DNA of 64,000 nucleotides from an uncultured Oscillospiraceae bacterium (GTDB lineage: Bacteria > Bacillota > Clostridia > Oscillospirales > Ruminococcaceae). Both the position numbers and the translations under genes were made by a program. The notes beneath the pieces were generated by a model, which saw nothing but the letters and a program-made list of their open reading frames with translations, was not told where the DNA came from and did not search any database. Positions within the stretch are counted from its first letter, which is position 1; every line of letters begins with the position of its first letter. The stretch covers positions 1 through 64,000 of the forward strand of contig CAKSEC010000012.1 of NCBI GenBank assembly GCA_934446355.1. The letters are read 5' to 3'. Below, one piece after another: positions 51,753-61,082 of the stretch.

Positions 51753-54700
51753 TTAAGCCGTCAGCCCGACTGCCTTTCTGAGCACTGTCAGAGCGTCAGC
51801 CAGATCAACTATGCTGTCGTTGTTCATTTCGCCCATAGGCAGATTCTCGCACTGTTCAAGCCTTACTGTATAGCGAAGCAGTGAAGCGGCGTCTCTCACG
51901 TCAACTATGCCGTCGTTGTTTACGTCGCCGAGCAGATCGGTGTACTTGCTTACCATCACTGCATATTCGCCTGCTGCCATATCGGGAAGAACTGCAGTTC
52001 CGTCATTAGCAAGCTTTACGCAGTTCTGGAATACCAGCTTGCCGTTTACAAGCTTGTAGATATTCGCAAACTCGCCTGCATACTGATTCTTGAACGCTAC
52101 CTTAAGGTCTGCGGGAACGTTCTCTGCGTTCAGCTTTAGCTTAACGCCCGTTACCCCACGCAGTGCGCTGGTATCAGCCGAACCGGGGAGTATCGAGAGA
52201 TCAACTGCAGAAACAGTCGTTATCTCAGCGCCGTCAATGATCCAGCTCTTGGTGCTGTCGGAGATTATCTCTGCTGTGATCTTGCTGTCCGCAATTGCCT
52301 TGATCACATCAGCGGGAAGTGTGGTTTCGCCGTTAAGCGTAATGACCACTGTGCCGCCGATCATCTTTGAGAGGTCTGCGGCAATGTCCGTCCAACTCTT
52401 TTCAGTGCCGTTGATTTCCGGCTTGGTTTCGGTCGGAGTGGTATCTCTGTAGCCGCTTCCGCCGCTATAGTGACCGCCGCTGGTGCTGCCGCCGTTCTTC
52501 TTCGGGGAAATTATGTAGCCGCACTCTGTGCAGTATTCAGCGGACGTGGTGGTTGCTTCGCCGCTTGAAATATGGCTCTGCTTTTCGGTAACTTCGTCAC
52601 AGTATTCACACTTGTGCCAGTGGCCGTCCTTGTCGCTTTCGTACTTGTCTAACCACTTGTGATCTGTCTTTGCAAGAACTGTGTCAGCCAGAGCGATTTC
52701 AGTTGCTGCTGCTTCATCACCGAAGTACTTACCGCAGGTCTTGCACTCCCAATACTCGGTATTGCCGTCGTGCTGACAGGTAGCTTCAACAGCTTTATGG
52801 TGAGTCGGCGTGCCATGACCGGAGTTTGCTGTCTTGGAAACAGCCGGACTTGCGTTGTTTTCGTCAGTTTCAGCTAAACGGATATACGCAGTAACGCTCT
52901 TGTCATGACCAATGGTCATGGTGTTTTCGCTGCTCCATGTTGTGCCGTCAAAGCTGTACTCAACGTCCTTAAGCGTGGTCTTTATTGTTGCTATAAGGTC
53001 GTCGCCGTTGTTAGTGAACTCAATGTCAAACGCAGTTTCGTCAGGCGCTTCCTGATTATCCTTGTTGGTCAGGGTTATCTTAACGTTAAATTCAATGTGT
53101 TCGTAGTTCCGCGAAACCAGCCTAACTTCAATTGTGCCAGTCTTGCCTATATCGTCAACGGTATTCGTGCCAAGATGGAACGTGTACTGTCCGTCGGCAA
53201 AGCAGTTGTCGTCAGCCAGCGTGTCTGCACCAGAGATATCGCCCGAAATAACCTGACTTAGTACAAAATCATTCTTATCATTATCAGGAATTTCCGCAAC
53301 CGTTACCGTTATATCTTCGTCAGTTGACCACCGATAAGAAACATTGATATCGGGAAGCGTCAGGGCAGGAGCTTTTGCTATCGTGAATGTCCATGTATCA
53401 GCGGAAAGGTCGGCAGCCGCCTTATAGTTCTTGCCCTTGGCAACATCTATCATAACTGTGTATGTGCCTGCGTTTATGGGCTCAGATACGTACTGCTTCA
53501 TTCCCGTATCATAATACTTGACCTTGATTTCGCCAACGCCATTTAATGCAGTCGTTACCGTGGGTAACTTTGCTGTGCCGTCAAATACAAGGTCAGTCGG
53601 AGCGGTGAACTTGAAGTCGCCTGCAGTGAGCGTCTTTTTCTCAACGTTGACCACGAGTTCTTTAGTCAGTCTTTTTGTGCAGAACGCAGAATACGGATTC
53701 CAATAAACAAGGGTAAATTTGACGTCGCCCGCCTCCGTTATTGTATCAGACCCGTTAAACGTTATTTTATCAGCATTTAGGTCAAGCTGATCGCCCTCAA
53801 AGAAAAGTATTTCACCATGAGCTTCAGTATTCACATTCACTGAAAAATAGTCAGGAGATGTGCAATAAGCGACAGCGCCGTTGTCGAAATTCAGCTTCAA
53901 GCCGACAGTAAACTCGATCTCACCGTCCAGAACAGGCTTTTCGGGTGAAGCCTTAGTGAATGTAAGCTCTGTGGTGTATCCAACGCTAGAGGCGTTATCC
54001 TCGGAGAATGAGAGATAATAGAGAATGCCGTTTTCTGTGTCGTTGGCTTTCTTCATCATGAATGCCGGACTGTTCATCTTAGTAAGTGCGTCAGCGCCGG
54101 TCATTTCCAGAGTTGTAAGACCAGTGCCGCCGTTCACAACTTCATCTGTGTAAAGGTCCTTGTTGTAATAGCAGTTATCAACAGAACCTACTGTAATATT
54201 ATTGCCTATAACACTTCCGTTTGCTACAGGAGCAACTTTATCCGTACCGTTAACCGTTCCGACAAAATAGCAGTTCTTCACCGTTGAGCCGTTATTTTGA
54301 CCGCAAACGCCGCCTGCATAGTCGCCGGTTGCCTTAACATCAGCAAAGACATAGCAATTGGCGATAAGACCCTTGCTATATCCGCAGATAGTGCCGACAG
54401 AGTTGCCGCCGGTAACTTTACCACCAACAACGCCAAGGTTCATGATCGTAGCATTTTCGTAAATATACCCAAACAAGCCGACATTGTCGCCGCTGGAGTT
54501 TATCGTGAAATTGCTGATGGTGTGACCGTCGCCGCTGAAATAGCCATCGAACCAAGTATCGCTGGGAACTATCGGATCAATTACCTTGCCCCCAAAGTCT
54601 ATATCACTCATGAGGACGAAATTATTGTTCGCGTCGCCATCAATTTTATTGAGATCTGCCGCTGAGTTAATAGAACATATGTCTTCCATTCAGGGAAATT

Positions 54701-55945
54701 ACCGGAATAATCAAAGTTATAGACATCCACATCTATACTTTTCGGTGTGCCAATGTCAATAAGGTGGATATATGTGTACGTTTTCTTGCCGAATCTGTCG
54801 TTATCTTCATTTACAACAACATCGCTATCACTATTAGGAATATTGCCATAATCCCAAACGCTGCCACTACTATTAGTAAATGGCGACAACTCAGTAACGT
54901 CGGAGCACAGTGCCGTTGTAGTCAAAGCGCCGACCTTAGCATTATCGTTATTTTCCGTACCGCCAATGGCATAATTGTTATCCACCTTGCCGACTTCGTA
55001 GTCATAATAGCAGTAGCCTACAGCAGCTGAACCCTGTGTTTCTCCGACCACGCCGCCAACATAATATCCTGAACTTTGAATCGTGCCAACGCTTATGGAG
55101 TATGAAACAGCACCGGCACATTCTAATCCGCAAATGCCGCCCACATCATCATTGCCTATAATATCGCCCGAATTGAAGCAGTTGCTGATTATACCATCAT
55201 CAGTATAATTTCTACCGCAGATACCGCCGATAGAGGTACTTCCGCTCACCGTTCCGTCAAAGGAGCAGGCGTATATTCTGCCTTCGTTATGTCCGCAGAT
55301 ACCGCCGACATATCTGTCACCGGTAACGTTGCCGCCCTTAACAGCAAGATTCATAATTAAGCCGCTGTTATAGCCGAACAGACCTATATAATCTTCACTC
55401 GATTTGTTTATCTTGAAATTGCTGATGGTATGTCCGTCGCCGCTGAATCTGCCCATGAACGAGTCAAATTGTTCGCATATCGGGTCAATTTCCTCACCCT
55501 TGAGGTCGATATTGTTCATAAGGACATAGTATTTATAGCGGGAATCATCGGTCTTTCCAATTGCCAAGAACTCTTCTGCCGTGGTGATAGGAATAAAATC
55601 GTCATAGGTCGTACCGTCAGCCGCAATGCTGAAGTCGTATTTCGGAGTGACTACTCCTGCTGTCACAGCTTTTCCAACACCCTTAAGGCTCGGATAAGTA
55701 TTCGCTCCTGTCTTTAATCTGCCAACTACACTGTCGCTGCTGCCTGCGTTCCAAATAGTGTCGTCGAAGTCAGTCGGCAAGTTACCGTTGCAAAGTACTG
55801 CGGTGGTTAAACCTGTGCCGTAGCCTTTGGCAGTACCGCACACGGTGCTGTCATAGTAGCAATTTAGCACGCCTCCGTCTTCTTTTCCAATACCATAACC
55901 TACGCCGTTGCCACTAATTACCTTACCAAAGTTTAAGCAATTTTT
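51753..55945 (-). pseudogene. GLUG/dockerin gene 4, 5'-deleted and frameshifted
   Basis: On the minus strand the similarity begins abruptly at 55945, inside a GLUG block (NCLNFGKVI), directly fused to promoter-type sequence. The -10 box, leader, ribosome site, signal peptide and first GLUG domains are missing. The open frame then runs to about 54673, where EWKTYV should continue with a PI-type dipeptide as in the other copies. One base (a C) appears to be missing in GTTCTATTAAC (54676-54666), and the frame resumes as NSAADLNKIDGD. The second part encodes GLUG repeats, MBG-like domain, Cys-pair region and a dockerin whose second loop is decayed (EMNNDSIVD instead of D-N-D-G). It has 473 bp identical to copy 1 (52099-52571). 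It cannot be secreted as it stands; it may be a relic or a silent donor. Confidence 0.85.
52099..52571 (-). repeat. 473-bp stretch identical, inverted, to 31726-32198
   Basis: Partner of the copy 1 segment, in inverted orientation about 20 kb away. The ends are set by single-base differences at 52572 and 52098. Confidence 0.85.
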
Positions 55946-56030
55946 GCGATTTTTTGGATTTGTCAATAATTTTGCCGAAGATTTGTGCTGAAATATGGCA
56001 AATCTTGTTTCTGACACCGGCTGATCCTGC
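55946..56030 (-). promoter_or_regulatory. Relic promoter region of GLUG gene 4
   Basis: The minus strand matches the sequence upstream of GLUG gene 1 (27435-27520) over about 85 bp, including GTGTCAGAAACAAG, CATATTTCAGCACAAATC, TTCGGCAAA and the TTGACA (55966-55961). The match stops inside the spacer. Where gene 1 has TACAAT, this copy has AAATTG, already part of the GLUG coding sequence, so the promoter lacks a -10 box. Confidence 0.75.
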
Positions 56031-56120
56031 TGTGCTTTCAGGGGCAAATAAATTGGCTTTATTATGCTGATATATATATGCAATCCGCATGGCAGGCTAT
56101 GGCGATATGTTTTCCACAAA

Positions 56121-56924
56121 TCACGGATCAAAATACTTCCTCGGCGAAACGCCTGCACGCTCCACAAAAGCCTTATAAAAATTCGAGTAGGTAGAAAAAC
56201 CACTTCTGTCGCAGACTTCCTGCGGTGAAATTCCGCTTTTCAGAAGCTCTTTCGCAAGATTTATCTTTTTCATAAGAATGTAGTTGTGCACGGACGTCTT
56301 GGCGTACTCCTTGAATCGGTGGGAAATGTAGTACTTCGACACGAAAAACTCGGCTGAAAGCTCGTCGAGCGACGGTGCGTCAATGAAGTTCTCGTTCAGG
56401 TAGGCTATAACTCGGCTGACAATATCGCTCGGTTCAGCTTCGACCGGGCTTATTTCGGAAAACTCCTTTTTCAGCTTGTCGAGAATAAGCATTATGCAGC
56501 TTTCGGCGACATACCCCGACAGTTCGTCCTGCGAAATATAGCTTCTGAACGCATTGTCAAGCAGCTTTCGCAGCTGGTCGTATTCTCTGCCGGCAAAGGA
56601 AACGAGGTGCGTTTTCTTTTCTTCGGCGAGTTCGTTTATGCTTCTGATAAAGCCGTTTATGCCGCTGTTTTTCGCCAGATATGAGTTGAATATCCACAGA
56701 ACATACCGCTCATACGGGACGTTTTCTTCGATAACGGGACGGTGCAGCTTTCCGGGCGGGATTATCAGCACATCTCCTTTTTTCAGTTCGTAGCTTTCGT
56801 TTTCAACGTAATACTTTACGCTGCCGTCCGCAAAGAAATATATCTCATAATGATCGTGGCTGTGGAACAGTATGGGCGCAGTGTACCTGTCCTTGTTGTG
56901 GGACAGCTTAAAATCGTTTTTCAT
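56121..56924 (-). CDS. AraC-family transcriptional regulator
   Basis: A 267-aa regulator. The N-terminal cupin-like sensor domain includes FHSHDHYEIYFFADGSVKYYV and GDVLIIPPGKLHRP, and a C-terminal double HTH spans about 165-265: LDELSAEFFVSKYYISHRFKEY and ISPQEVCDRSGFSTYSNFYKAFVERAG. It most likely senses a sugar or glycoside and controls the divergent GH2 gene at 57043. The promoter at 56931-56959 would start transcription at or next to the ATG, and no ribosome site is visible, so its mRNA is probably leaderless. A 14-bp palindrome (TTGAAATATTTCAA, 56946-56959) overlaps its -35 box and may serve in autoregulation. Confidence 0.88.
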   Translation of the reverse strand: MKNDFKLSHNKDRYTAPILFHSHDHYEIYFFADGSVKYYVENESYELKKGDVLIIPPGKLHRPVIEENVPYERYVLWIFNSYLAKNSGINGFIRSINELAEEKKTHLVSFAGREYDQLRKLLDNAFRSYISQDELSGYVAESCIMLILDKLKKEFSEISPVEAEPSDIVSRVIAYLNENFIDAPSLDELSAEFFVSKYYISHRFKEYAKTSVHNYILMKKINLAKELLKSGISPQEVCDRSGFSTYSNFYKAFVERAGVSPRKYFDP

Positions 56925-56930
56925 AAGTTA

Positions 56931-56959
56931 ATTATACAGCAGCTTTTGAAATATTTCAA
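56931..56959 (-). promoter_or_regulatory. Promoter of the AraC gene with overlapping palindrome
   Basis: On the minus strand, TTGAAA (56959-56954), 17 bp, TATAAT (56936-56931), only 6 nt from the ATG at 56924. TTGAAATATTTCAA at 56946-56959 is a perfect palindrome. Confidence 0.7.
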
Positions 56960-57005
56960 GTACCATTCAGCAATCTTTGATATTTTATTGCTCACAGAAT
57001 CATGC

Positions 57006-57011
57006 TATAAT
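57006..57011 (+). promoter_or_regulatory. -10 box of the GH2 gene promoter
   Basis: TATAAT at 57006-57011 with no good -35 at the expected position (bases 56983-56988 are T/A-rich but off consensus). This fits a promoter that depends on an activator such as the divergent AraC protein. Confidence 0.5.
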
Positions 57012-57042
57012 AAATCTAAAGAAATGAAAGGAGCGCACCTCT

Positions 57043-58785
57043 ATGGAAAGCGTTGGCAGCGAGTACTTTGAAAAAATAACGACAGCGGACTCGATGATAT
57101 TCGACCGCTTCAGGAGAAAAGAATCCCTCAACGGACACTGGCATTATGCCGTTGACCAGTACGACGTATTTCTAAGACAAAAGTGGTTCAATGAGAATTA
57201 CTACGACGCAGGCGGAAACACGCTGCCCGTGGATTACTCATTTGACGAATGGGAACTGATGGACCTGCCCTGCTGCTGGAATACCGTTGACAGAATGTAT
57301 ATGCTGTACGAGGGCAGCATGGTGTTCACCAGAAAATTCATCTATGCAAAGCAGAATGAAGATGAACGCATGATACTCAAAATCGGCGCAGCAAACTATA
57401 TCTGCCGTGTGTTCCTCAACAAGAAGTACGTTGGAATGCACCGCGGCGGCTCAACTCCCGCCTACTTCGACATAACCGACTATCTGCAGCACGACAACCG
57501 GATATTCCTGCAGGTCGATAACACAAGACGCAATAATCAGGTACCCATGGAAAATACCGACTGGTTCAATTACGGCGGAGTTTATCGTGATATCGACCTT
57601 TTCCGTGTACCGAAAGTTCATATCAGGGATTTCAAAATTGCGCTTGAACCGGACAGCGGGTTCAGGAAAATACGTGCGGGCGTCAGCGTTTCTGAGAACT
57701 ACAGCGGTACGGCGTTCCTCACCATAAACGAACTTGGGGTAACGCAGAAAATCGTAATCACAAACGGCTCAGGCGAACTGATTTTCGACGCCACGCCTGA
57801 ACTGTGGTCGCCCGAAAACCCGAAGCTGTACGACGTCACGCTGGAATGCGCAGGCGACAAGGTTCGTGACAGGGTGGGCTTCCGTGAGATACGTGTTAAG
57901 GGAATGGACATCGTCTTGAACGGAAAGCCGCTGTTCCTGCGCGGAATAAGCTGTCACGAGGACAGCGTGGAGCACGGAAAGGCTCTCACCGACGAGGAGC
58001 GTATAGAAAATATCAATGCTGCAAAGGAACTTGGCTGTAATTTCATGCGTGTGGCTCACTACCCGCACAACGAGAGAATGGCGCAGCTTGCCGACGAAAT
58101 GGGTCTGCTTCTGTGGGAGGAGGTTCCGGTCTACTGGGATATCAGGTTCGATTCTGAGGACACGTACAGCGACGCAGAAAATCAGCTTCGTGAGCTGATA
58201 ACCCGTGACTTCAACCGTGCGAGCGTCATAATCTGGTCGGTCGGAAATGAAAACGACGATACGGACGACAGGCTTAAATTCATGAGCCGTCTTGCAGAAT
58301 GCGCTCACTCCATCGACAAAACTAGAATGGTTTCCGCAGCCTGCCTTGTGAACTCCCAGAAGAACGCTATCGAGGACAGGCTGGAGCAGTACCTCGACAT
58401 AATCGGGCTGAATGAATACTGCGGCTGGTACACTGCGGAATGGCGTATGCTGCCTGAGCTTTTTGAAAACAGCGACCCTAAAAAGCCCGTAATAATCACG
58501 GAATTCGGCGCAGACGCCTACCCGAAATTACACGGCACGATAACCGACAAGGGCACCGAGGACTGTCAGGCTTATGTCTACGAAAGGCAGACGGAAACTA
58601 TCCGGAATATCGCCTACATCAAGGGCATGACCCCATGGATACTCCACGATTTCCGCTGCCCCAGAAGAACCTCCGTCAACCAGCGGTACTACAACACAAA
58701 GGGGCTGCTTTCTGCGGATAAGAAGTACAAAAAATCTGCGTTCTTTGTGCTGCAGGAGTTTTACAGGTCGCTGGGCGGGAAATAA
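57043..58785 (+). CDS. Glycoside hydrolase family 2, beta-glucuronidase type
   Basis: A 580-aa enzyme without a signal peptide, so cytoplasmic. Order: sugar-binding jelly roll (1-190, RVFLNKKYVGMHRGGSTPAYFDIT), immunoglobulin-like middle domain (190-285), TIM barrel (285-580). Acid/base Glu403 lies in SVGNEND and the nucleophile Glu487 in ITEFGADA. NEYCGWY and the N-x-K motif (Asn551-Thr-Lys553 in YYNTKGLL) match the residues that recognise the glucuronate carboxylate in beta-glucuronidases, and the length is close to that family. It would release glucuronic acid from conjugates or plant oligosaccharides; galactosidase activity is less likely. GGAG lies about 9 nt before the ATG. Regulation by the divergent AraC gene is inferred. 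Confidence 0.87.
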   Translation: MESVGSEYFEKITTADSMIFDRFRRKESLNGHWHYAVDQYDVFLRQKWFNENYYDAGGNTLPVDYSFDEWELMDLPCCWNTVDRMYMLYEGSMVFTRKFIYAKQNEDERMILKIGAANYICRVFLNKKYVGMHRGGSTPAYFDITDYLQHDNRIFLQVDNTRRNNQVPMENTDWFNYGGVYRDIDLFRVPKVHIRDFKIALEPDSGFRKIRAGVSVSENYSGTAFLTINELGVTQKIVITNGSGELIFDATPELWSPENPKLYDVTLECAGDKVRDRVGFREIRVKGMDIVLNGKPLFLRGISCHEDSVEHGKALTDEERIENINAAKELGCNFMRVAHYPHNERMAQLADEMGLLLWEEVPVYWDIRFDSEDTYSDAENQLRELITRDFNRASVIIWSVGNENDDTDDRLKFMSRLAECAHSIDKTRMVSAACLVNSQKNAIEDRLEQYLDIIGLNEYCGWYTAEWRMLPELFENSDPKKPVIITEFGADAYPKLHGTITDKGTEDCQAYVYERQTETIRNIAYIKGMTPWILHDFRCPRRTSVNQRYYNTKGLLSADKKYKKSAFFVLQEFYRSLGGK

Positions 58786-58837
58786 ATGATGTGAATTTAT
58801 CGCCGGCGGATATTATAGCCTACCCAAAATATAATAT

Positions 58838-58875
58838 AACAGAAGCGGGAGTCCTTGGGCTCTCGCTTTTGTTAC
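58838..58875 (+). terminator. Terminator of the GH2 gene
   Basis: AACAGAAGCG-GGAG pairs with CTC-TCGCTTTTGTT across a short loop, 53 bp after the stop at 58785. T-rich descending arm. Confidence 0.75.
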
Positions 58876-58889
58876 GTATATAGGAGAAA

Positions 58890-59003
58890 TTACCGCCATG
58901 GTTTATTTCTACATTTAAGTATACCAAATATCATTGTACTTTTCAGTGCAATTATCATACGATAAGTGCCAGCCAAATTTTCATGCTCCGTCAGACGAAT
59001 CAT
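58890..59003 (-). pseudogene. Possible remnant of a death-on-curing (Doc/Fic) toxin gene
   Basis: An ATG at 59003, overlapping the stop of the small gene upstream (ATGA-type overlap), opens a 37-residue frame beginning MIRLTEHENLAGTY. The first residues match the usual start of Doc-type toxins that follow this kind of antitoxin in clostridia, but the rest, including the Fic motif, is absent. Toxin sequence seems to have been deleted. The identification rests on few residues and on context. Confidence 0.3.
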
Positions 59004-59113
59004 TTCGCAAGTTCCTTGTAAGCTTCAAGATTTTTTGCGATCAGCCTGCGGGAAATTGCTTCAACATCGTCATCGGGAGCGGTCTGCAGCTTTTCCGCTT
59101 CCGAAAATTTCAT
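59000..59113 (-). CDS. Small antitoxin-like protein
   Basis: A 37-aa helical, acidic protein: MKFSEAEKLQTAPDDDVEAI with the continuation SRRLIAKNLEAYKELAK. Short proteins of this pattern precede Doc-type toxin genes in related bacteria, with the same ATGA overlap, and are presumed antitoxins. It starts 13 nt after the ABC ATPase stop and has no good ribosome site of its own, so it may be translated by coupling, or not at all. With its toxin lost it may be an orphan. Confidence 0.45.
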   Translation of the reverse strand: MKFSEAEKLQTAPDDDVEAISRRLIAKNLEAYKELAK

Positions 59114-59125
59114 AATGATGTTTGA

Positions 59126-59773
59126 TTATGTGCACTGTCTACCTAATACGCACCGCACCGCCAGTCCCTCCACCCTCAGCACATAGTCGCAGTGCCTTTC
59201 GATATCACCTGCATTATGGCTCGTCATGAGTATAGTTCTGCCGAACCTGTGAAACTCGTCGATTATACTGTCCGCAATTGCTATGCCCTCGGTATCAAGG
59301 GCGTTCATAGGCTCGTCGAGGATAAGGTAATCAGGATTTTCCATTATCGCCTGAGCGAGCCGCAGACGCTGCTTCATGCCCAGCGAATAGTTCTTGTATC
59401 TGGTTTTAGCTGCGCCGTCCAGCCCCACCCTTTTCAGAACATCTGAAACTTCGTTTTTCCCGATGATCTTTCTGACAGAAGCCAGCAGCATAAGATTCTC
59501 AAAGCCCGTGTAATGCCCTATAAACTCAGGCGAATTTATTATCACGCCGCAGTTCGGGATAAAATCCCGCCGTTGCCCAAGCCGTTCGCCGTCAATGATT
59601 ATTTCGCCGCTGTCGGGCTTTGAGTAACCGCAAATCAGCTTCATCAGAACGCTTTTACCGCAGCCGTTTTCACCGATCAATCCAACGCATTTCCCTGTTT
59701 CGATCGTGAGGTTTACGCCCTCGAAAATGCGTTTATTTTTGTATGCCTTTGAAATATTCCGTAACTCAATCAT
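59126..59773 (-). CDS. ABC transporter ATP-binding protein
   Basis: A 215-aa ATPase with Walker A GENGCGKS, signature YSLGMKQR, Walker B YLILDEPMNALD and switch His in MTSHNAGDIERH. The LGMKQR variant is common in exporters of the ABC-2/antibiotic-peptide type. It overlaps the preceding permease gene by 4 nt (ATGA). The C-terminus after RVEGLAVR is short and may have been altered where the toxin-antitoxin remnant joins. It energises the transporter formed by the three membrane proteins encoded upstream in the same operon. Substrate unknown. Confidence 0.88.
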   Translation of the reverse strand: MIELRNISKAYKNKRIFEGVNLTIETGKCVGLIGENGCGKSVLMKLICGYSKPDSGEIIIDGERLGQRRDFIPNCGVIINSPEFIGHYTGFENLMLLASVRKIIGKNEVSDVLKRVGLDGAAKTRYKNYSLGMKQRLRLAQAIMENPDYLILDEPMNALDTEGIAIADSIIDEFHRFGRTILMTSHNAGDIERHCDYVLRVEGLAVRCVLGRQCT

Positions 59774-60432
59774 AACAGCACCTCTTTCTTATTCTTGAAA
59801 CGCATATAGCAGCCGAAAACAGCCGCCAAGCAGACTGCAGCTTCGCAGCCTATCGCAACGAGATTCGTCCCTGATAAATCCACCAACGCCGCCGGTATGT
59901 CGGTGAAAAAATCGACCATTATAAGCACTATTGCCAGCCCTGCTCCCGCAATATCTGCTGCGCCTGAACTAAGGCTTCTGCGAAGAATCAGACTTGTTCC
60001 AGACGAAAGAAACAGCAGCACAAACTGACGCAAGAAATACAGCGCTGCAATGTTTGCAATACCCGATAAACCGCATAGCAAAGCCGTGTACGCAATGGGC
60101 GCAATCGTCATCACAGCAGAGCCGAACAGAGCGTTTGCAGCCTGCTTTTTTATCACATATCCAAAATACTGCAGTCGGGAATCGAACCGTGAAATTATCA
60201 GTTCCCTTTCCGGTATTCCTGACGTAATAAAGACGACGGCAAGAATAATATTCATTACGCTGCAAAGCATTACGAACAGCGGAAACGGGTCGAACGAAAA
60301 CTCCTGCAGAACTGATTTTTCCAGATAGGCTATCCTCAGCAAAGCCGCTGAATCGACCGAAAATCCGCTGATACTCAAAACGCTGAACAGCGAAAAAACA
60401 GCGATAAAAAAGCTGTAGGAATACCACCTCAT
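59770..60432 (-). CDS. ABC transporter membrane protein (third gene)
   Basis: A 220-aa integral membrane protein with about six hydrophobic segments, ending in the basic tail YMRFKNKKEVLL. I do not recognise a family beyond ABC-2-like permease. Four-base overlaps with the genes on both sides (59770-59773 and 60429-60432) tie it to the ATPase and the other membrane subunit. Confidence 0.7.
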   Translation of the reverse strand: MRWYSYSFFIAVFSLFSVLSISGFSVDSAALLRIAYLEKSVLQEFSFDPFPLFVMLCSVMNIILAVVFITSGIPERELIISRFDSRLQYFGYVIKKQAANALFGSAVMTIAPIAYTALLCGLSGIANIAALYFLRQFVLLFLSSGTSLILRRSLSSGAADIAGAGLAIVLIMVDFFTDIPAALVDLSGTNLVAIGCEAAVCLAAVFGCYMRFKNKKEVLL

Positions 60433-61082
60433 TGCCGCTCCTTTCGCAGTATTTCTTTAGTCGGAACAAGCCCTGTAATCAGCGCAGCACCGCCCCATGC
60501 AAGATACACGTTCAGAGAAACGGCGGGGCTTATCACGGGTTTCGGGTACACTCCGTAAAACCACACGCAGATATACGGGACAAGGTTTGGTGCGGCAAAG
60601 CACATTGCAAGTCCGCCTGAAATCAACGTTATTTCAGCAAGAATTATTGCGCTCTTTTTTATAAGATAGTTCAGATCGACTGATAATATATTCAGGATCG
60701 AAATGCCCAAAACGGCGGAAATAAGCCAGATAATTACCGAAAACGGGCTAAAGCAGGACGCAGTATTTTCGGGCGAAAGCATTAACGAAACGGCGCAGGA
60801 CGCCGGCAAATACACCGCAATATAAAGCAGCGAAAAAAGTTCTGCACGTGAGATACTGAGCAGCTTTGCACGGAACACTGTTTTGCACCGGATATCGAAC
60901 ATTGAATGCTCGTATAAAAAATCTGTCTGAACCGCAAAGTACATCAGATAAAACACTGCAATATTGAACGGCTGTTGGTAAATCGCTATCGGTGTACCGT
61001 TGTAGCTTCCCGATGGCACAATAACGCAGGCGAACCCTGCAATTGCGCCGACTATCGCCGTTTTAACCAGACTTTTTTTCAT
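60429..61082 (-). CDS. ABC transporter membrane protein (second gene)
   Basis: A 217-aa integral membrane protein with about six hydrophobic segments. The N-terminus (MKKSLVKTAIVGAIAGFACV) is a first membrane helix rather than a cleaved signal. It overlaps the upstream gene by 20 nt and the next by 4 nt. Probably one half of the transport channel; no family-specific motif is recognised. Confidence 0.7.
   Translation of the reverse strand: MKKSLVKTAIVGAIAGFACVIVPSGSYNGTPIAIYQQPFNIAVFYLMYFAVQTDFLYEHSMFDIRCKTVFRAKLLSISRAELFSLLYIAVYLPASCAVSLMLSPENTASCFSPFSVIIWLISAVLGISILNILSVDLNYLIKKSAIILAEITLISGGLAMCFAAPNLVPYICVWFYGVYPKPVISPAVSLNVYLAWGGAALITGLVPTKEILRKERQ

Noticed and set aside
52099..52571. 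Assembly artefact as the cause of the identical inverted 473-bp stretch
   Set aside because: Single-base differences set both ends, flanks diverge gradually and the host gene differs in promoter and dockerin. Gene conversion explains it better, although read-level proof is needed.
55946..56203. 5' extension of the relic GLUG frame to 56203, which would give a 531-codon gene
   Set aside because: The extension has no signal peptide or GLUG similarity and runs through sequence matching the promoter region of copy 1; it is open by chance.
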